This document shows, piece after piece, positions 17,471 through 26,595 of a stretch of DNA of 34,160 bases. The notes beneath the pieces were generated by a model. It saw only the letters and a list, made by a program, of their open reading frames with translations. It searched no databases and had not been told where the DNA came from. The position numbers were made by a program, and so were the translations under genes. Source of the stretch: Chitinophagales bacterium 33-2 (GTDB taxonomy: Bacteria; Bacteroidota; Bacteroidia; Chitinophagales; Chitinophagaceae). Position 1 is the first letter of the stretch. The number at the start of each line of letters is the position of its first letter. The stretch is from the NCBI GenBank assembly GCA_002050435.1, contig MWYV01000012.1, positions 1 to 34,160 on the forward strand. Reading direction: 5' to 3'.

Positions 17471-17502
17471 AGTAATTTCATCAAGTGCAATTAATCGGCC
17501 AT

Positions 17503-18123
17503 CTAATAAAACCGTTTCCGGTTACTTTTATTCCAAATAAGCACTAAAATAAACCCCGTCAGGGCGCCTCCAAGGTGTGCAAAATGCGCAACATTATCAC
17601 CTGCGAAACTGCCCACGCCTCCAAAAATAGAATAGGCCGCCATGCCAAGAACAGCCCATTTAGCCTTTACCGGAATTGGAATAAACATGATATATAATTC
17701 CGTATTGGGAAAAAGAAAGGCAAAGGCCGCAAAAATGCCCATCACCGCCCCTGAGGCGCCCACTGCAAAACTGGAAGTTCCCATATAATATTGAACAATC
17801 AGGTGAACAACTGCTGCACCTACACCGCAGGCAAGGTAAAAGAACAGGAATCTTTTTGGTCCCCATACGTTTTCCAGCACGCGCCCAAACATATATAAAC
17901 CAAACATGTTGAATAAAATATGAAAAATCATATCCGGTGAATGCGCAAACATGTGGGTAGCGACTTGGTAAGGCCTGAAATTTTCATGACCAATTGGCCA
18001 TAAGGCAATACCATAAGTCAGGTTTACTACTGCTTTCTGCGCGATCCAAACCAGTGCGTTAATTATGATCAGGTTTTTTACAATTGGTGGAAATGAATCC
18101 GGCCTGGTATATCTGAAACTCAT
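17503..18123 (-). CDS. Rhomboid-family intramembrane serine protease (second)
   Basis: Compact six-helix rhomboid of 206 residues with no long tail. It has the standard nucleophile motif AVGASGAVMG (Ser124) and His183 in VAHFAHLGGALTG, plus the L1-loop HMFAHSPDMIFHILFNMFGLYMFG. It starts one base after the stop of the rRNA methyltransferase gene, so the two are likely co-translated. Together with the neighbour at 16538 it forms a tandem rhomboid pair; their limited similarity suggests an old duplication with divergence. Substrates are unknown. Confidence 0.92.
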   Translation of the reverse strand: MSFRYTRPDSFPPIVKNLIIINALVWIAQKAVVNLTYGIALWPIGHENFRPYQVATHMFAHSPDMIFHILFNMFGLYMFGRVLENVWGPKRFLFFYLACGVGAAVVHLIVQYYMGTSSFAVGASGAVMGIFAAFAFLFPNTELYIMFIPIPVKAKWAVLGMAAYSIFGGVGSFAGDNVAHFAHLGGALTGFILVLIWNKSNRKRFY

Positions 18124-18124
18124 C

Positions 18125-19582
18125 TTACTGCTTTTTAATCTTTAACTGAACTACATTTTCAATGTGATGCGTATGCGGGAACATATCCACTGGCTGGCAC
18201 CTGGTCACTTCATACTTAGCATCCAGCAGGGCAAGGTCCCTGGCCTGGGTAGCAGGATTGCAACTTACATAAACCACTACAGGCGCTTCCATTTCCAGGA
18301 TCTTTAATACCAGCTTTTCATGCATCCCTGCTCGGGGTGGATCGGTTATGATCACATCCGGACGGCCGTGAGCGGCAAAAAATTCATTGTTGCATACGTC
18401 GGTTACATCTCCTGTAAAAAAAGATGCGTGCGGAATGTTGTTCAGCAAAGCATTTTCACCAGCATCTTTTACGGCTGCTTCAATTAATTCAACTCCAATG
18501 ATCTTTTTAGCTTTGCTGCTGCAAAAAATTCCAATGCTCCCCGTACCACAGTACAGATCATAAACAACCTGGCTGCCATCCAGTTCAGCATATTCCCTTG
18601 TAATGCTGTACAATTTTTCCGCCTGCTTTGTATTGGTCTGGAAAAATGATTTGGGACCGATCTTGAACCTGAAATCTTCCAGCTGTTCGATCACAAATCC
18701 CTTACCCTTATATACTATGGGATCCAGGTCAAACAATGAATCGTTTTTTTTCAGATTGATGGTATAAAGGAGCGTGGTTAATTCTGGGAATTGCTGGTCA
18801 ATGAATTCCAGGATCCTGTTCCTTCTTTTTTCGTGGTCTTCGCCCAACACCAGGTTGACCATTACTTCGCCTGTTGTACACAATCTCACCTGCAGGTTGC
18901 GGAGCATGCCCCTGTGTTCGCGAAAATCATAAAAGCTGAAATGATTTGCCAAAGCGAATTCCCTGATGCTGTTTCTCAGGTGGTTGGTCAGGTCTTCCTG
19001 AAGCCAGCATTTTTCAATATTTACGATCTTATCAAAAAAACCGCGGGCATGAAATCCAAGCACATTGGCAGGCGGCGGTTTTTCAGGCATGATCGTCAAT
19101 CCCTCTTCTGTCCTGATTTTCCGTGGTGGCGCCACAGCGGTATATTCTTTGGTGCTGAAAGTATATTCCAGTTTATTCCTGTAAAAGCGGTCCTGCGGTG
19201 CGCCTGCAATCGGCTCCATTTGAGGAAGATCGATCTTGCCAATGCGGGTTAAATTATCCAGTACCTGCTGTTGTTTATATTGAAGTTGTTTTTGGTAAGG
19301 AAGCATCTGCCACTGGCAACCGCCGCAAACCCCAAAGTGCTGGCAAAATGGTGTGACCCTTTCGGTAGAATAGGACCTGAATTCAACAGGATAACCTTCA
19401 GCCCAGTCTTTTTTATTTTTTGAAAGTCTTACATCCACCACATCACCAGGCACCACGTTTTCAATAAAAACCACTTTCCCGTCTCTTCGTGCAAGCGATT
19501 TCCCTTCCGCAGCATAGTTTTCAACCAGTAAATCTTCAAGAATGATGTTTTTTTTCTTTCTCACGCCGTAAAAATAGGTCAT
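18125..19582 (-). CDS. rlmD: 23S rRNA (uracil-5-)-methyltransferase, RlmD/RumA family
   Basis: SAM-dependent methyltransferase of 485 residues that makes 5-methyluridine in 23S rRNA (U1939 in E. coli). Domains in order: an N-terminal TRAM domain (about 15-75), an iron-sulfur site with CQHFGVCGGC and a later cysteine in NIEKCWLQE, and the Rossmann catalytic domain. Catalytic motifs are FFQTNTKQAE, DLYCGTGSIGIF, DPPRAGMH and YVSCNPATQARDL, whose cysteine is the nucleophile. The four-cysteine cluster favours RlmD over TrmA. RlmC or RlmCD specificity cannot be ruled out. It heads the minus-strand run with the two rhomboids. Confidence 0.9.
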   Translation of the reverse strand: MTYFYGVRKKKNIILEDLLVENYAAEGKSLARRDGKVVFIENVVPGDVVDVRLSKNKKDWAEGYPVEFRSYSTERVTPFCQHFGVCGGCQWQMLPYQKQLQYKQQQVLDNLTRIGKIDLPQMEPIAGAPQDRFYRNKLEYTFSTKEYTAVAPPRKIRTEEGLTIMPEKPPPANVLGFHARGFFDKIVNIEKCWLQEDLTNHLRNSIREFALANHFSFYDFREHRGMLRNLQVRLCTTGEVMVNLVLGEDHEKRRNRILEFIDQQFPELTTLLYTINLKKNDSLFDLDPIVYKGKGFVIEQLEDFRFKIGPKSFFQTNTKQAEKLYSITREYAELDGSQVVYDLYCGTGSIGIFCSSKAKKIIGVELIEAAVKDAGENALLNNIPHASFFTGDVTDVCNNEFFAAHGRPDVIITDPPRAGMHEKLVLKILEMEAPVVVYVSCNPATQARDLALLDAKYEVTRCQPVDMFPHTHHIENVVQLKIKKQ

Positions 19583-19774
19583 AGTTGGTAGTTTGTCATT
19601 TACGGAAGATGGTTTAGGAAGCTTCTAACAAGGGCAATCGCGTTTCTTCACCCTATGATCCATACTGAGGAAAACGTATAAGTTTTCATCATGCACCTTT
19701 TAATGGCAACCCTTTGCAACTCTTTAACCTTCTTTGCGCTCTTTTTAAATAGTTTTACACGATACAGTTTTGTT

Positions 19775-21193
19775 ATGAAGATTACTGCTTTAGTCCTTAC
19801 TTTCTTTCTAAGTTTTGGTGCTTTTGCCCAACAGGGTTACGAAATTAAAGTGCGCATGGCACCATTGAAAAACCAGTTCATTTACCTGGGACACTATTAT
19901 GGCAAACAGCTGCCCATTGTGGATTCAGCAAAATTGAATGAACAGGGCGAGGCCATTTTTAAAGGAAATAAAAAGCTGGGCGGTGGCATTTACCTCGTAG
20001 GCTTCCCGGACAAAACCAGGAATTTTGAAATCCTTATTGACAAGAACCAGCATTTCTCTGTTGTTGTTGATACAGAAAATTTAAACAACCTTAAATTTCA
20101 GAACGCGCCCGAGAATGTTGCCTTCAAAGCCTACCAGGCTTACATGACCGTAAATGGAAAAGCCATGGATTCGCTCAACAACCTGAGAAAATCTTCAGAA
20201 AAAGATGCTGAAAGGCTTACCGCCCAGATAGAACAGATCAACACCAACATAAAAAATTACCGCAACAAAATCATGTCAGATCAGCCCAACAGCCTGTTGT
20301 CTGCACTGCTGCTGGCCATGAAAGAACCGGAAGTGCCGCAGAATGATCCTGCAGCAAAAACCGATTCTCTATTTGCCTATAAATATTTTAAAAAACATTA
20401 CTGGGATGGTGTGGCATTTACCGATGACCGTATGACCAGAACACCATTTTTTGAAAACAGGGTTGACAAATATTTTGAGCAACTGGTATATCCGGCAGCA
20501 GATTCTGTGATTAAAGAAATTGACTGGATGATGAGTTATGCCAATGTGAATGATGAAATGCAGAAGTTCATGCTGCTTAAATTCATTAACCGCTACCTGA
20601 ACCAGAAATACATGTGGGAAGACGCGGTGTTTGTACACTTGTTTGAAAAATACCTGGCCCAGAAAGATTATCCCTGGTTAACAGAAAAAGGAAAAAAGAT
20701 CATTACCGACCGTGCTTATAGCCTCATGGCCAACATCATGGGCAACCCGGCTTCCGAAGTGGAATTACCTGATACTTCAGGAAAAAATATCAGCCTCTAT
20801 TCTGTTGAAGCACCTTTTGTGCTGTTGGCCATCTGGGATCCAACCTGCGGCCATTGCAAAGAAGTATTGCCAAAACTTGACAGCCTTTACCAGTCCAAAT
20901 GGAAATCTTACGGATTGAAATTTTATGGCCTTGCCAAAGAAACTGATGGCAACAGGAATGACTGGCTGAACTTCATCAACCAGAAAAATCTGGGTTACTG
21001 GAACCATGTGTATTATTCTAAATCTGCGGATGCTGAACGCGTAAAGGCCGGCATTCCCGGTTACTCACAGTTGTATGATGTGCAAAGTTTTCCTACTTTG
21101 TACCTGCTTGATAAAGAAAAGAGGATCATCGCCAAAAAAGTAACCCCGGAACAGGTAGATGAGATCCTTCAATTCAGGCTAAAAACGAACTAG
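19775..21193 (+). CDS. TlpA-like thioredoxin-fold protein with DUF4369 domain
   Basis: Exported thiol-disulfide oxidoreductase of about 472 residues. I start it at the ATG at 19775, giving MKITALVLTFFLSFGAFAQQ, a clear signal peptide; the longer frame from 19691 adds 28 residues before it and hides the signal. The region after the signal (YEIKVRMAPLKNQFIYLGHYYG) is DUF4369-like, the middle is helical and DUF5106-like, and the C-terminus is a thioredoxin domain with CGHC at Cys358/Cys361 and a cis-proline loop (SFPTLYLLD). The gene ends 4 nt before a periplasmic PPIase gene, pointing to a shared role in envelope protein folding. Confidence 0.85.
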   Translation: MKITALVLTFFLSFGAFAQQGYEIKVRMAPLKNQFIYLGHYYGKQLPIVDSAKLNEQGEAIFKGNKKLGGGIYLVGFPDKTRNFEILIDKNQHFSVVVDTENLNNLKFQNAPENVAFKAYQAYMTVNGKAMDSLNNLRKSSEKDAERLTAQIEQINTNIKNYRNKIMSDQPNSLLSALLLAMKEPEVPQNDPAAKTDSLFAYKYFKKHYWDGVAFTDDRMTRTPFFENRVDKYFEQLVYPAADSVIKEIDWMMSYANVNDEMQKFMLLKFINRYLNQKYMWEDAVFVHLFEKYLAQKDYPWLTEKGKKIITDRAYSLMANIMGNPASEVELPDTSGKNISLYSVEAPFVLLAIWDPTCGHCKEVLPKLDSLYQSKWKSYGLKFYGLAKETDGNRNDWLNFINQKNLGYWNHVYYSKSADAERVKAGIPGYSQLYDVQSFPTLYLLDKEKRIIAKKVTPEQVDEILQFRLKTN

Positions 21194-21197
21194 AACT

Positions 21198-23156
21198 ATG
21201 AAAAAACTGCTGGCTGCCCTGCTATTGGTTATTGCTTTTAACCTGCAGGCTCAAAACTTAATACACTTCGGAACTGATTCAGTTTCTGTAAACAATTTTC
21301 TAAAAGCATATAAAAAGAATCATACGGGTCCTAGGAATGAAGCCTCTTTTCGCGAATACCTTAACCTTTATATCGCGTCCAGGCTAAAGATCGCCGAAGC
21401 AAGGTCTATGGGTCTTGATACACTTCCGCAGATGGTAGGTGATATGCAAAGCTTGCGTCAGCAATTATTGCCTGGCTATTTAATGGATAAAGAAGCATTA
21501 AACGGATTGGCAAACGAAGCATTTCTGCGCGCGCAAAAAGAAATCCGTGTAGCCCATATTTATATCAGTGCAGAACAGCCCGTTACAAGTGAAAAGGCGG
21601 CAAAAAAAGCGGATTCTGTAATCAGGGAATTGAATCAAAAAGGTGCAGTGGCTTTTGCAGACATTGCAAAAAAATATTCTGATGATCCTTCTGCGAAAAT
21701 CAATGGTGGCGAAATTGGGTGGATCACCGTGTTTTCGCTTCCTTACGAAATTGAAAACCTGGTTTATAAAACCAGTCCGGGAAAATATTCAGAACTGGTG
21801 CAGTCAAAAGCTGGTTTTCATATTTTAAAAAATCTTGGTGAAAGAAAGCCTTCCGGAAGAATGAAAGCTTCCCAGATCCTGCTTGCATTTCCTCCCGATG
21901 CTTCCGAATTAATGAAACTGGCATTGAAGAAAAAAGCAGATTCCATTTATGCAAGAATTTTAAAAGGCGATGATTTTGCAAGACTGGCAAGAGAATTCAG
22001 TAATGATGTGATTTCCTCTGCATCTAACGGACAGATTCCGGAATTTGGAATTGGTGAATATGACCCAGCTTTTGAACAGGCTGCGTTTGCACTGGCAACC
22101 AATGGTGCCGTGAGTAAACCTGTTCTTACACCACATGGATACCACATCATTAAGCGCACGCAAAAAATTCCAGTTGCTACAATAAATAATGCAGAAGTAA
22201 TGGATCATTTCCTGCAGCAGGTGGAATTGAGCGACAGGATGATGGTGATGAAAAATGAACAGTATCAGAAATTATTGACGAAAATTAAATTAACGGAACC
22301 TGCCTTCAGTTTCCAGGAAGTGATCACCTATACCGATAGTATTTTAAACTTTGTTTCTCCCAAAACGCCCATGAAAGTAAATGGCATGTCGGTTTTGTTT
22401 CAACTTTCAGATCATAACAATGCTTTAAATAAATCCATCACTGCCGCCGACTGGATCGGTTATGCTCAGGTGTACAGGTTTAAAGCGGATGGAAGTGGAT
22501 TCAAAAATTATCCTGAGTTATGGAAAGAATTTATGGAGTACACGGTTAGCCATTATTACGAAGACCACCTTGAACATTTCAATGAAGATTTTCGTTTTCA
22601 GCTCAATGAATTCAGGGATGGAAATCTTTTCTTTGAAGTGATGCAACAGAAGATCTGGGGACCTGCACAAACCGATACAGCGGCACTTCTGGCTTATTAT
22701 GTAAAGCACAAAAATAAATACCAGTGGAAACCCAGTGCTGATGCCATCATTTTCTTTTCCACTGATGCTGCCGCCGCGAAAGAATTTATTTCAGACCTGA
22801 AAAAAAATCCAATGGCGTGGTCCGAACTGGTTACAGACCAGAGTGAAAAGATCGCTGGCGATTCATCACGTTTTGAACTGGACCAGATACCGGGTGCTCA
22901 AAGAGCTGCTTTGAAAAAGGGAATGGTTACCGAACCAGTGCTTAATAAAAAAGACAATACTGTAAGTTTTGCCTACATAATGAAACTTTATATGCAACCT
23001 TCTCAAAAAAGTTTTACAGAAGCAAAAGGACAGGTGATCAGCGATTACCAGGAAGAAGCGGAGAAAGCATGGCTGCAGCAATTAAAAAGTAAATATCCTT
23101 TAATCATCAACCAGCAGCAACTGGAACAGCTGGTAAAAAACAAAAGCTGGAATTGA
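21198..23156 (+). CDS. Parvulin-type peptidylprolyl isomerase, two PpiC domains
   Basis: Periplasmic folding factor of 652 residues, SurA/PpiD-like in layout. The signal peptide is MKKLLAALLLVIAFNLQAQ. Two rotamase domains are visible at about 112-215 (IRVAHIYIS, then NGGEIGWI and AGFHILKNL) and 220-325 (MKASQILLAFP, then SNGQIPEFG and HGYHIIKRT), each with the expected final histidine. The C-terminal 300 residues carry no further recognisable domain except a degenerate third region (AIIFFSTDAAAAKEFI), which may be a decayed repeat. It begins 4 nt after the thioredoxin-like gene. Its TGA abuts the opposite-strand metF stop. Confidence 0.88.
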   Translation: MKKLLAALLLVIAFNLQAQNLIHFGTDSVSVNNFLKAYKKNHTGPRNEASFREYLNLYIASRLKIAEARSMGLDTLPQMVGDMQSLRQQLLPGYLMDKEALNGLANEAFLRAQKEIRVAHIYISAEQPVTSEKAAKKADSVIRELNQKGAVAFADIAKKYSDDPSAKINGGEIGWITVFSLPYEIENLVYKTSPGKYSELVQSKAGFHILKNLGERKPSGRMKASQILLAFPPDASELMKLALKKKADSIYARILKGDDFARLAREFSNDVISSASNGQIPEFGIGEYDPAFEQAAFALATNGAVSKPVLTPHGYHIIKRTQKIPVATINNAEVMDHFLQQVELSDRMMVMKNEQYQKLLTKIKLTEPAFSFQEVITYTDSILNFVSPKTPMKVNGMSVLFQLSDHNNALNKSITAADWIGYAQVYRFKADGSGFKNYPELWKEFMEYTVSHYYEDHLEHFNEDFRFQLNEFRDGNLFFEVMQQKIWGPAQTDTAALLAYYVKHKNKYQWKPSADAIIFFSTDAAAAKEFISDLKKNPMAWSELVTDQSEKIAGDSSRFELDQIPGAQRAALKKGMVTEPVLNKKDNTVSFAYIMKLYMQPSQKSFTEAKGQVISDYQEEAEKAWLQQLKSKYPLIINQQQLEQLVKNKSWN

Positions 23157-24107
23157 TCAAATAGCTCTCACCACATCACAAACCATTTTTGGTTTGCTCA
23201 AGGTGTAGTAATGAAGTCCGGGAACACCTGCTGCTTTCAGTTCTTTTGACTGCATCAAAAGCCATTCAGTTCCCACCACTTCAACATCCGCATCTGTTTT
23301 GCATTTTAATATTTCGGTAGAAAGATCTTCAGGAATATCTACATGAAAGGTGCGCGGTATTACAGTCAGTTGTTTTTTTGTACTGATGGGTTTTAATCCA
23401 GGCAATATGGGAACAGTAATCCCGGAATCTCTGCATGCTTTTACAAAATCAAAATATTTTTTATTGTCGAAGAACATCTGTGTGGTGATGTATTCAGCAC
23501 CTGCTTCCACTTTTGATTTCAGGTACTGCAGGTCATTCGCCATATTCGGTGCTTCAAAATGTTTTTCCGGGTAACCGGCAACGCCGATACAGAAATTTGT
23601 TTTTACAGCATTTTTTAAATCTTCTTCCAGGTAAATGCCATTGTTCATGTTGACTACCTGGTTCAATAATTCGATCGCATATTTATGTCCGCCTGCTTCG
23701 GGTTCAAAATAACTTTCATTTTTGGGTGCATCGCCTCTCAGCACCAGTACATTATCGATGCCCAGAAAATTAAGGTCAATCAATGCGTCTTCGGTTTCCT
23801 GTTTGCTGAATCCACCACAGATCAGGTGCGCCACAGCATCAACCTTATAACGGTTCTGAATAGCCGCGCAGATGCCTACCGTTCCTGGTCTTTTTCTTAC
23901 TTCAACTTTATCAAAGGTTCCATCAGGCTTTTTCTTAAACATGCTTTCACTCCTGTGGTAGGTTACATTAATGAATTCGGGTTTAAATTCAATTAATGGA
24001 TCAAGGTGTTCCCAAAGTGCATTGATGCCTTTTCCTTTAAGAGGAGGAAGAATTTCAAAAGAAACGGGTGTGCCCACTGCCTGTTTAATATGCTCTGTAA
24101 CTTTCAT
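23157..24107 (-). CDS. metF: Methylenetetrahydrofolate reductase
   Basis: FAD-dependent enzyme reducing 5,10-methylene-THF to 5-methyl-THF for methionine synthesis. The TIM-barrel motifs are VSFEILPPLKG (Glu18, equivalent to E. coli Glu28), HLICGGFSKQE, LVLRGDAPKNE, CIGVAGYPEKH, ITTQMFFDN and PGLKPIS. I start it at the ATG at 24107 (316 aa, MKVTEHIKQAVG); the longer frame from 24137 adds ten residues that lie upstream of a -7 box. The stop codon touches the stop of the PPIase gene with no base between. No obvious S-adenosylmethionine riboswitch is seen in the short leader. Confidence 0.93.
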   Translation of the reverse strand: MKVTEHIKQAVGTPVSFEILPPLKGKGINALWEHLDPLIEFKPEFINVTYHRSESMFKKKPDGTFDKVEVRKRPGTVGICAAIQNRYKVDAVAHLICGGFSKQETEDALIDLNFLGIDNVLVLRGDAPKNESYFEPEAGGHKYAIELLNQVVNMNNGIYLEEDLKNAVKTNFCIGVAGYPEKHFEAPNMANDLQYLKSKVEAGAEYITTQMFFDNKKYFDFVKACRDSGITVPILPGLKPISTKKQLTVIPRTFHVDIPEDLSTEILKCKTDADVEVVGTEWLLMQSKELKAAGVPGLHYYTLSKPKMVCDVVRAI

Positions 24108-24116
24108 AAAGTGGCG

Positions 24117-24124
24117 CAAACTTA
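24117..24124 (-). promoter_or_regulatory. Bacteroidota -7 box upstream of metF
   Basis: On the minus strand this reads TAAGTTTG, an exact TAnnTTTG match. It lies 9 nt before the chosen ATG at 24107, so any transcript from it would have a very short leader or none. No clear -33 TTTG is visible. Confidence 0.4.
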
Positions 24125-24200
24125 ATAAATCTTCCATGCTTTACCGCTATAACAGGCGAAATTGGTGATGCACCGCAGAATTGTTTTCCATTGTTTAACG

Positions 24201-24229
24201 GTTGACAAAAGATGATTCTGCTATTTTTA
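24201..24229 (+). promoter_or_regulatory. Possible promoter of lptB
   Basis: GTTG at 24201-24204 and TATTTTTA at 24222-24229 are 17 bp apart. This resembles TTTG-N17-TAnnTTTG with one mismatch in each box. It ends 14 nt before the TTG start at 24244. Confidence 0.35.
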
Positions 24230-24243
24230 CCAAAACTTAGTTT

Positions 24244-25026
24244 TTGAAAACAAGCATTTATACAAAAGACCTTGTAAAACGGTATGGCGACCGTACGGTT
24301 GTGAACCAGGTATCTATTGAAGTAAACCAAGGCGAGATCGTAGGGCTGCTGGGACCGAACGGAGCTGGAAAAACCACTACTTTTTATATGGTTGTTGGAC
24401 TAATCAAGCCAGATGAAGGCGAGGTTTTTCTCAGCGAATCCAATATCACGCCCCAGGCTATGTACAAAAGAGCGAAAATGGGTATTGGATACCTTCCTCA
24501 GGAGCCATCTATTTTCCGGAAGCTGAGTGTGGAAGATAATATCAGGGCGGTGCTTGAAATGACAAAGCTTTCCAGGAAAGACCAGAAACTGAAACTGGAA
24601 AGTCTGCTGGAAGAATTTCATCTTCAGCATGTAAGAAAAAGCAACGGCGACGTATTAAGTGGGGGAGAGAGAAGGAGAACAGAAATTGCCCGTGCCCTTG
24701 CGGTAGATCCAAAATTCATTTTGCTTGATGAACCATTTGCCGGTATCGACCCGATTGCCGTGGAAGATATTCAGGTGATAGTTGCAAAACTGAAGTTTAA
24801 AAATATTGGTATCCTCATTACCGACCATAATGTAACCGAAACCCTTTCCATTTGTGATCGCGCCTACCTGTTGATCGAAGGAAAGATATTTAAGCATGGT
24901 ACCGCCGAAGAACTGGCCGCCAACGACCAGGTGAAAAGCCTCTACCTGGGAAAAAATTTCGAGCTAAAAAGAAAGGATTATCTCCTTCAGGAGATCAACC
25001 CCAATGCCCTTCCGGATAGTTTATAA
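24244..25026 (+). CDS. lptB: LPS export ABC transporter ATPase LptB
   Basis: ATPase subunit that powers lipopolysaccharide extraction from the inner membrane with LptF/LptG/LptC. At 260 residues it has Walker [11 protein letters not shown] (37-46), Q-loop Gln86 in YLPQEPSIF, signature LSGGE (138-142), Walker B FILLDEP (158-164), the LptB-type [13 protein letters not shown] just after it, and the switch His195 in ITDHNVTET. It uses a TTG start at 24244; no in-frame ATG exists near the conserved N-terminus. The C-terminal extension of about 20 residues past the ATPase core is slightly longer than in E. coli (241 aa). The partner permeases are not in the window. Confidence 0.93.
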   Translation: MKTSIYTKDLVKRYGDRTVVNQVSIEVNQGEIVGLLGPNGAGKTTTFYMVVGLIKPDEGEVFLSESNITPQAMYKRAKMGIGYLPQEPSIFRKLSVEDNIRAVLEMTKLSRKDQKLKLESLLEEFHLQHVRKSNGDVLSGGERRRTEIARALAVDPKFILLDEPFAGIDPIAVEDIQVIVAKLKFKNIGILITDHNVTETLSICDRAYLLIEGKIFKHGTAEELAANDQVKSLYLGKNFELKRKDYLLQEINPNALPDSL

Positions 25027-25086
25027 CTGGAATTATGGGTTTATGGATTTGCCATTTTGCGGAATTGTCTTCGTATTTTGGCTGCG

Positions 25087-26595
25087 ATGAAGCTTTTAAG
25101 TCCTGCAATTTCCCGGCTTGCCCGTTGGCGTCTGTGGTCAATTGAACAATGGATGGAAGATCCTGTTGCCAGCCAGTTCAGCGTCTGGCAGGACCTTATT
25201 GCTGCAGGCCAGTACACAGAATTTGGAAGAAAGCATCATTTTTCCTCTTTGCAATCCTTGCAGGAATTTAAGAAAGCAGTGCCCATCAGAGACTATGACC
25301 AGCTCAAGCCATACATTGAAAGGATGTTGAAGGGTGAAGAAAATATTCTCTGGAACACGCCTGTTACCTGGTTTGCAAAAAGCAGTGGAACCACCAGCGA
25401 TAAAAGCAAATTCATTCCGATAAGTGAAGAAAGTTTAAAGGACAATCATTACAGGGCATCGAAAGATGTGCTCAGCTTTTACTATGCTTCCCATCCTGAT
25501 AGTGACCTGCTTACCGGTAAAGGCCTTGTAATTGGGGGCAGTCACCAGATCAGTCATTTGAATGAAGAGATCCAGTATGGTGACCTGAGTGCAGTGATCG
25601 TTCAGAACTCACCTTTCTGGTCGGGGTGGATCCGTACGCCGGATATGTCTATAATTTTAATGGATGAATGGGAAGAAAAGATCGAAAAACTGGCGCAAAC
25701 CACCATTCATGAAAATGTGACTTCCATGGCGGGTGTTCCAACCTGGCTGATTGTTTTGCTAAAAAGGATCCTGGAAATTACGGGTAAGCAAAACATAAAA
25801 GAAGTTTGGCCCAGCCTCGAATTGTACATGCATGGCGGCGTAAGCTTTGTTCCTTATAAAGCACATTTTGAAAAATTGATCGGCGCGCCTATCAATTACC
25901 TGGAAATGTACAATGCCTCTGAAGGTTTTTTTGCAGCGCAGGATGATGTTTCAAAAGAAGGCATGCTGCTGATGTGTGATCACGGGATATTTTATGAATT
26001 TTTACCGACTGAATCACTTGGAAAAGAAGAAGCCACCACATTGCAGATTGATGAAGTTGAAATAGGGAAGAATTATGCACTCATTATTTCTACCAATGGA
26101 GGGTTATGGCGTTACATGGTTGGTGATACCATTCAGTTTATTTCCCTGTTTCCACACAGGATTAAAGTTTCAGGAAGAGTAAAACATTATATCAATGCAT
26201 TTGGTGAAGAATTGATCGTAGATAATTCAGACAAGGCCATATCCATTGCAAGTGAAAGAACGGGAGCAATTGTAAAGGACTATACCGCTGCACCCATTTA
26301 TTTTTCAGATGCCGAAAACGGCGCGCATGAATGGCTGATCGAATTTGATAAAGCACCACATGATCTGGAAGTTTTTACGTTTGAACTTGACCAGGCATTA
26401 AAATTAACCAACAGCGATTATGAAGCCAAGCGGCATAAGGATATTGCATTAAGAATGCCCGTTGTTAAAATGGTTCCTGAGCATACATTTTCCAACTGGT
26501 TAAGCAGCAAGGGAAAGCTGGGAGGGCAACATAAAGTGCCCAGGCTAAGTAACGACAGGAAATATATTGATGAAATATCTTCTTTTATATTATGA
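25087..26595 (+). CDS. GH3-family acyl-adenylating protein
   Basis: A 502-residue member of the GH3 family, related to plant enzymes that adenylate carboxylic acids and join them to amino acids. Adenylate-forming motifs are present: WFAKSSGTTSDKSKFIP (95-111), MYNASEGFF (274-282) and GLWRYMVGD (339-347). The bacterial function is not established; the substrate cannot be read from these motifs. I start it at the ATG at 25087 (MKLLSPAISRLARW); the longer frame from 25057 adds ten residues. Its stop overlaps the ATG of the next gene (ATGA), indicating translational coupling to the DUF3667 protein. Confidence 0.87.
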   Translation: MKLLSPAISRLARWRLWSIEQWMEDPVASQFSVWQDLIAAGQYTEFGRKHHFSSLQSLQEFKKAVPIRDYDQLKPYIERMLKGEENILWNTPVTWFAKSSGTTSDKSKFIPISEESLKDNHYRASKDVLSFYYASHPDSDLLTGKGLVIGGSHQISHLNEEIQYGDLSAVIVQNSPFWSGWIRTPDMSIILMDEWEEKIEKLAQTTIHENVTSMAGVPTWLIVLLKRILEITGKQNIKEVWPSLELYMHGGVSFVPYKAHFEKLIGAPINYLEMYNASEGFFAAQDDVSKEGMLLMCDHGIFYEFLPTESLGKEEATTLQIDEVEIGKNYALIISTNGGLWRYMVGDTIQFISLFPHRIKVSGRVKHYINAFGEELIVDNSDKAISIASERTGAIVKDYTAAPIYFSDAENGAHEWLIEFDKAPHDLEVFTFELDQALKLTNSDYEAKRHKDIALRMPVVKMVPEHTFSNWLSSKGKLGGQHKVPRLSNDRKYIDEISSFIL

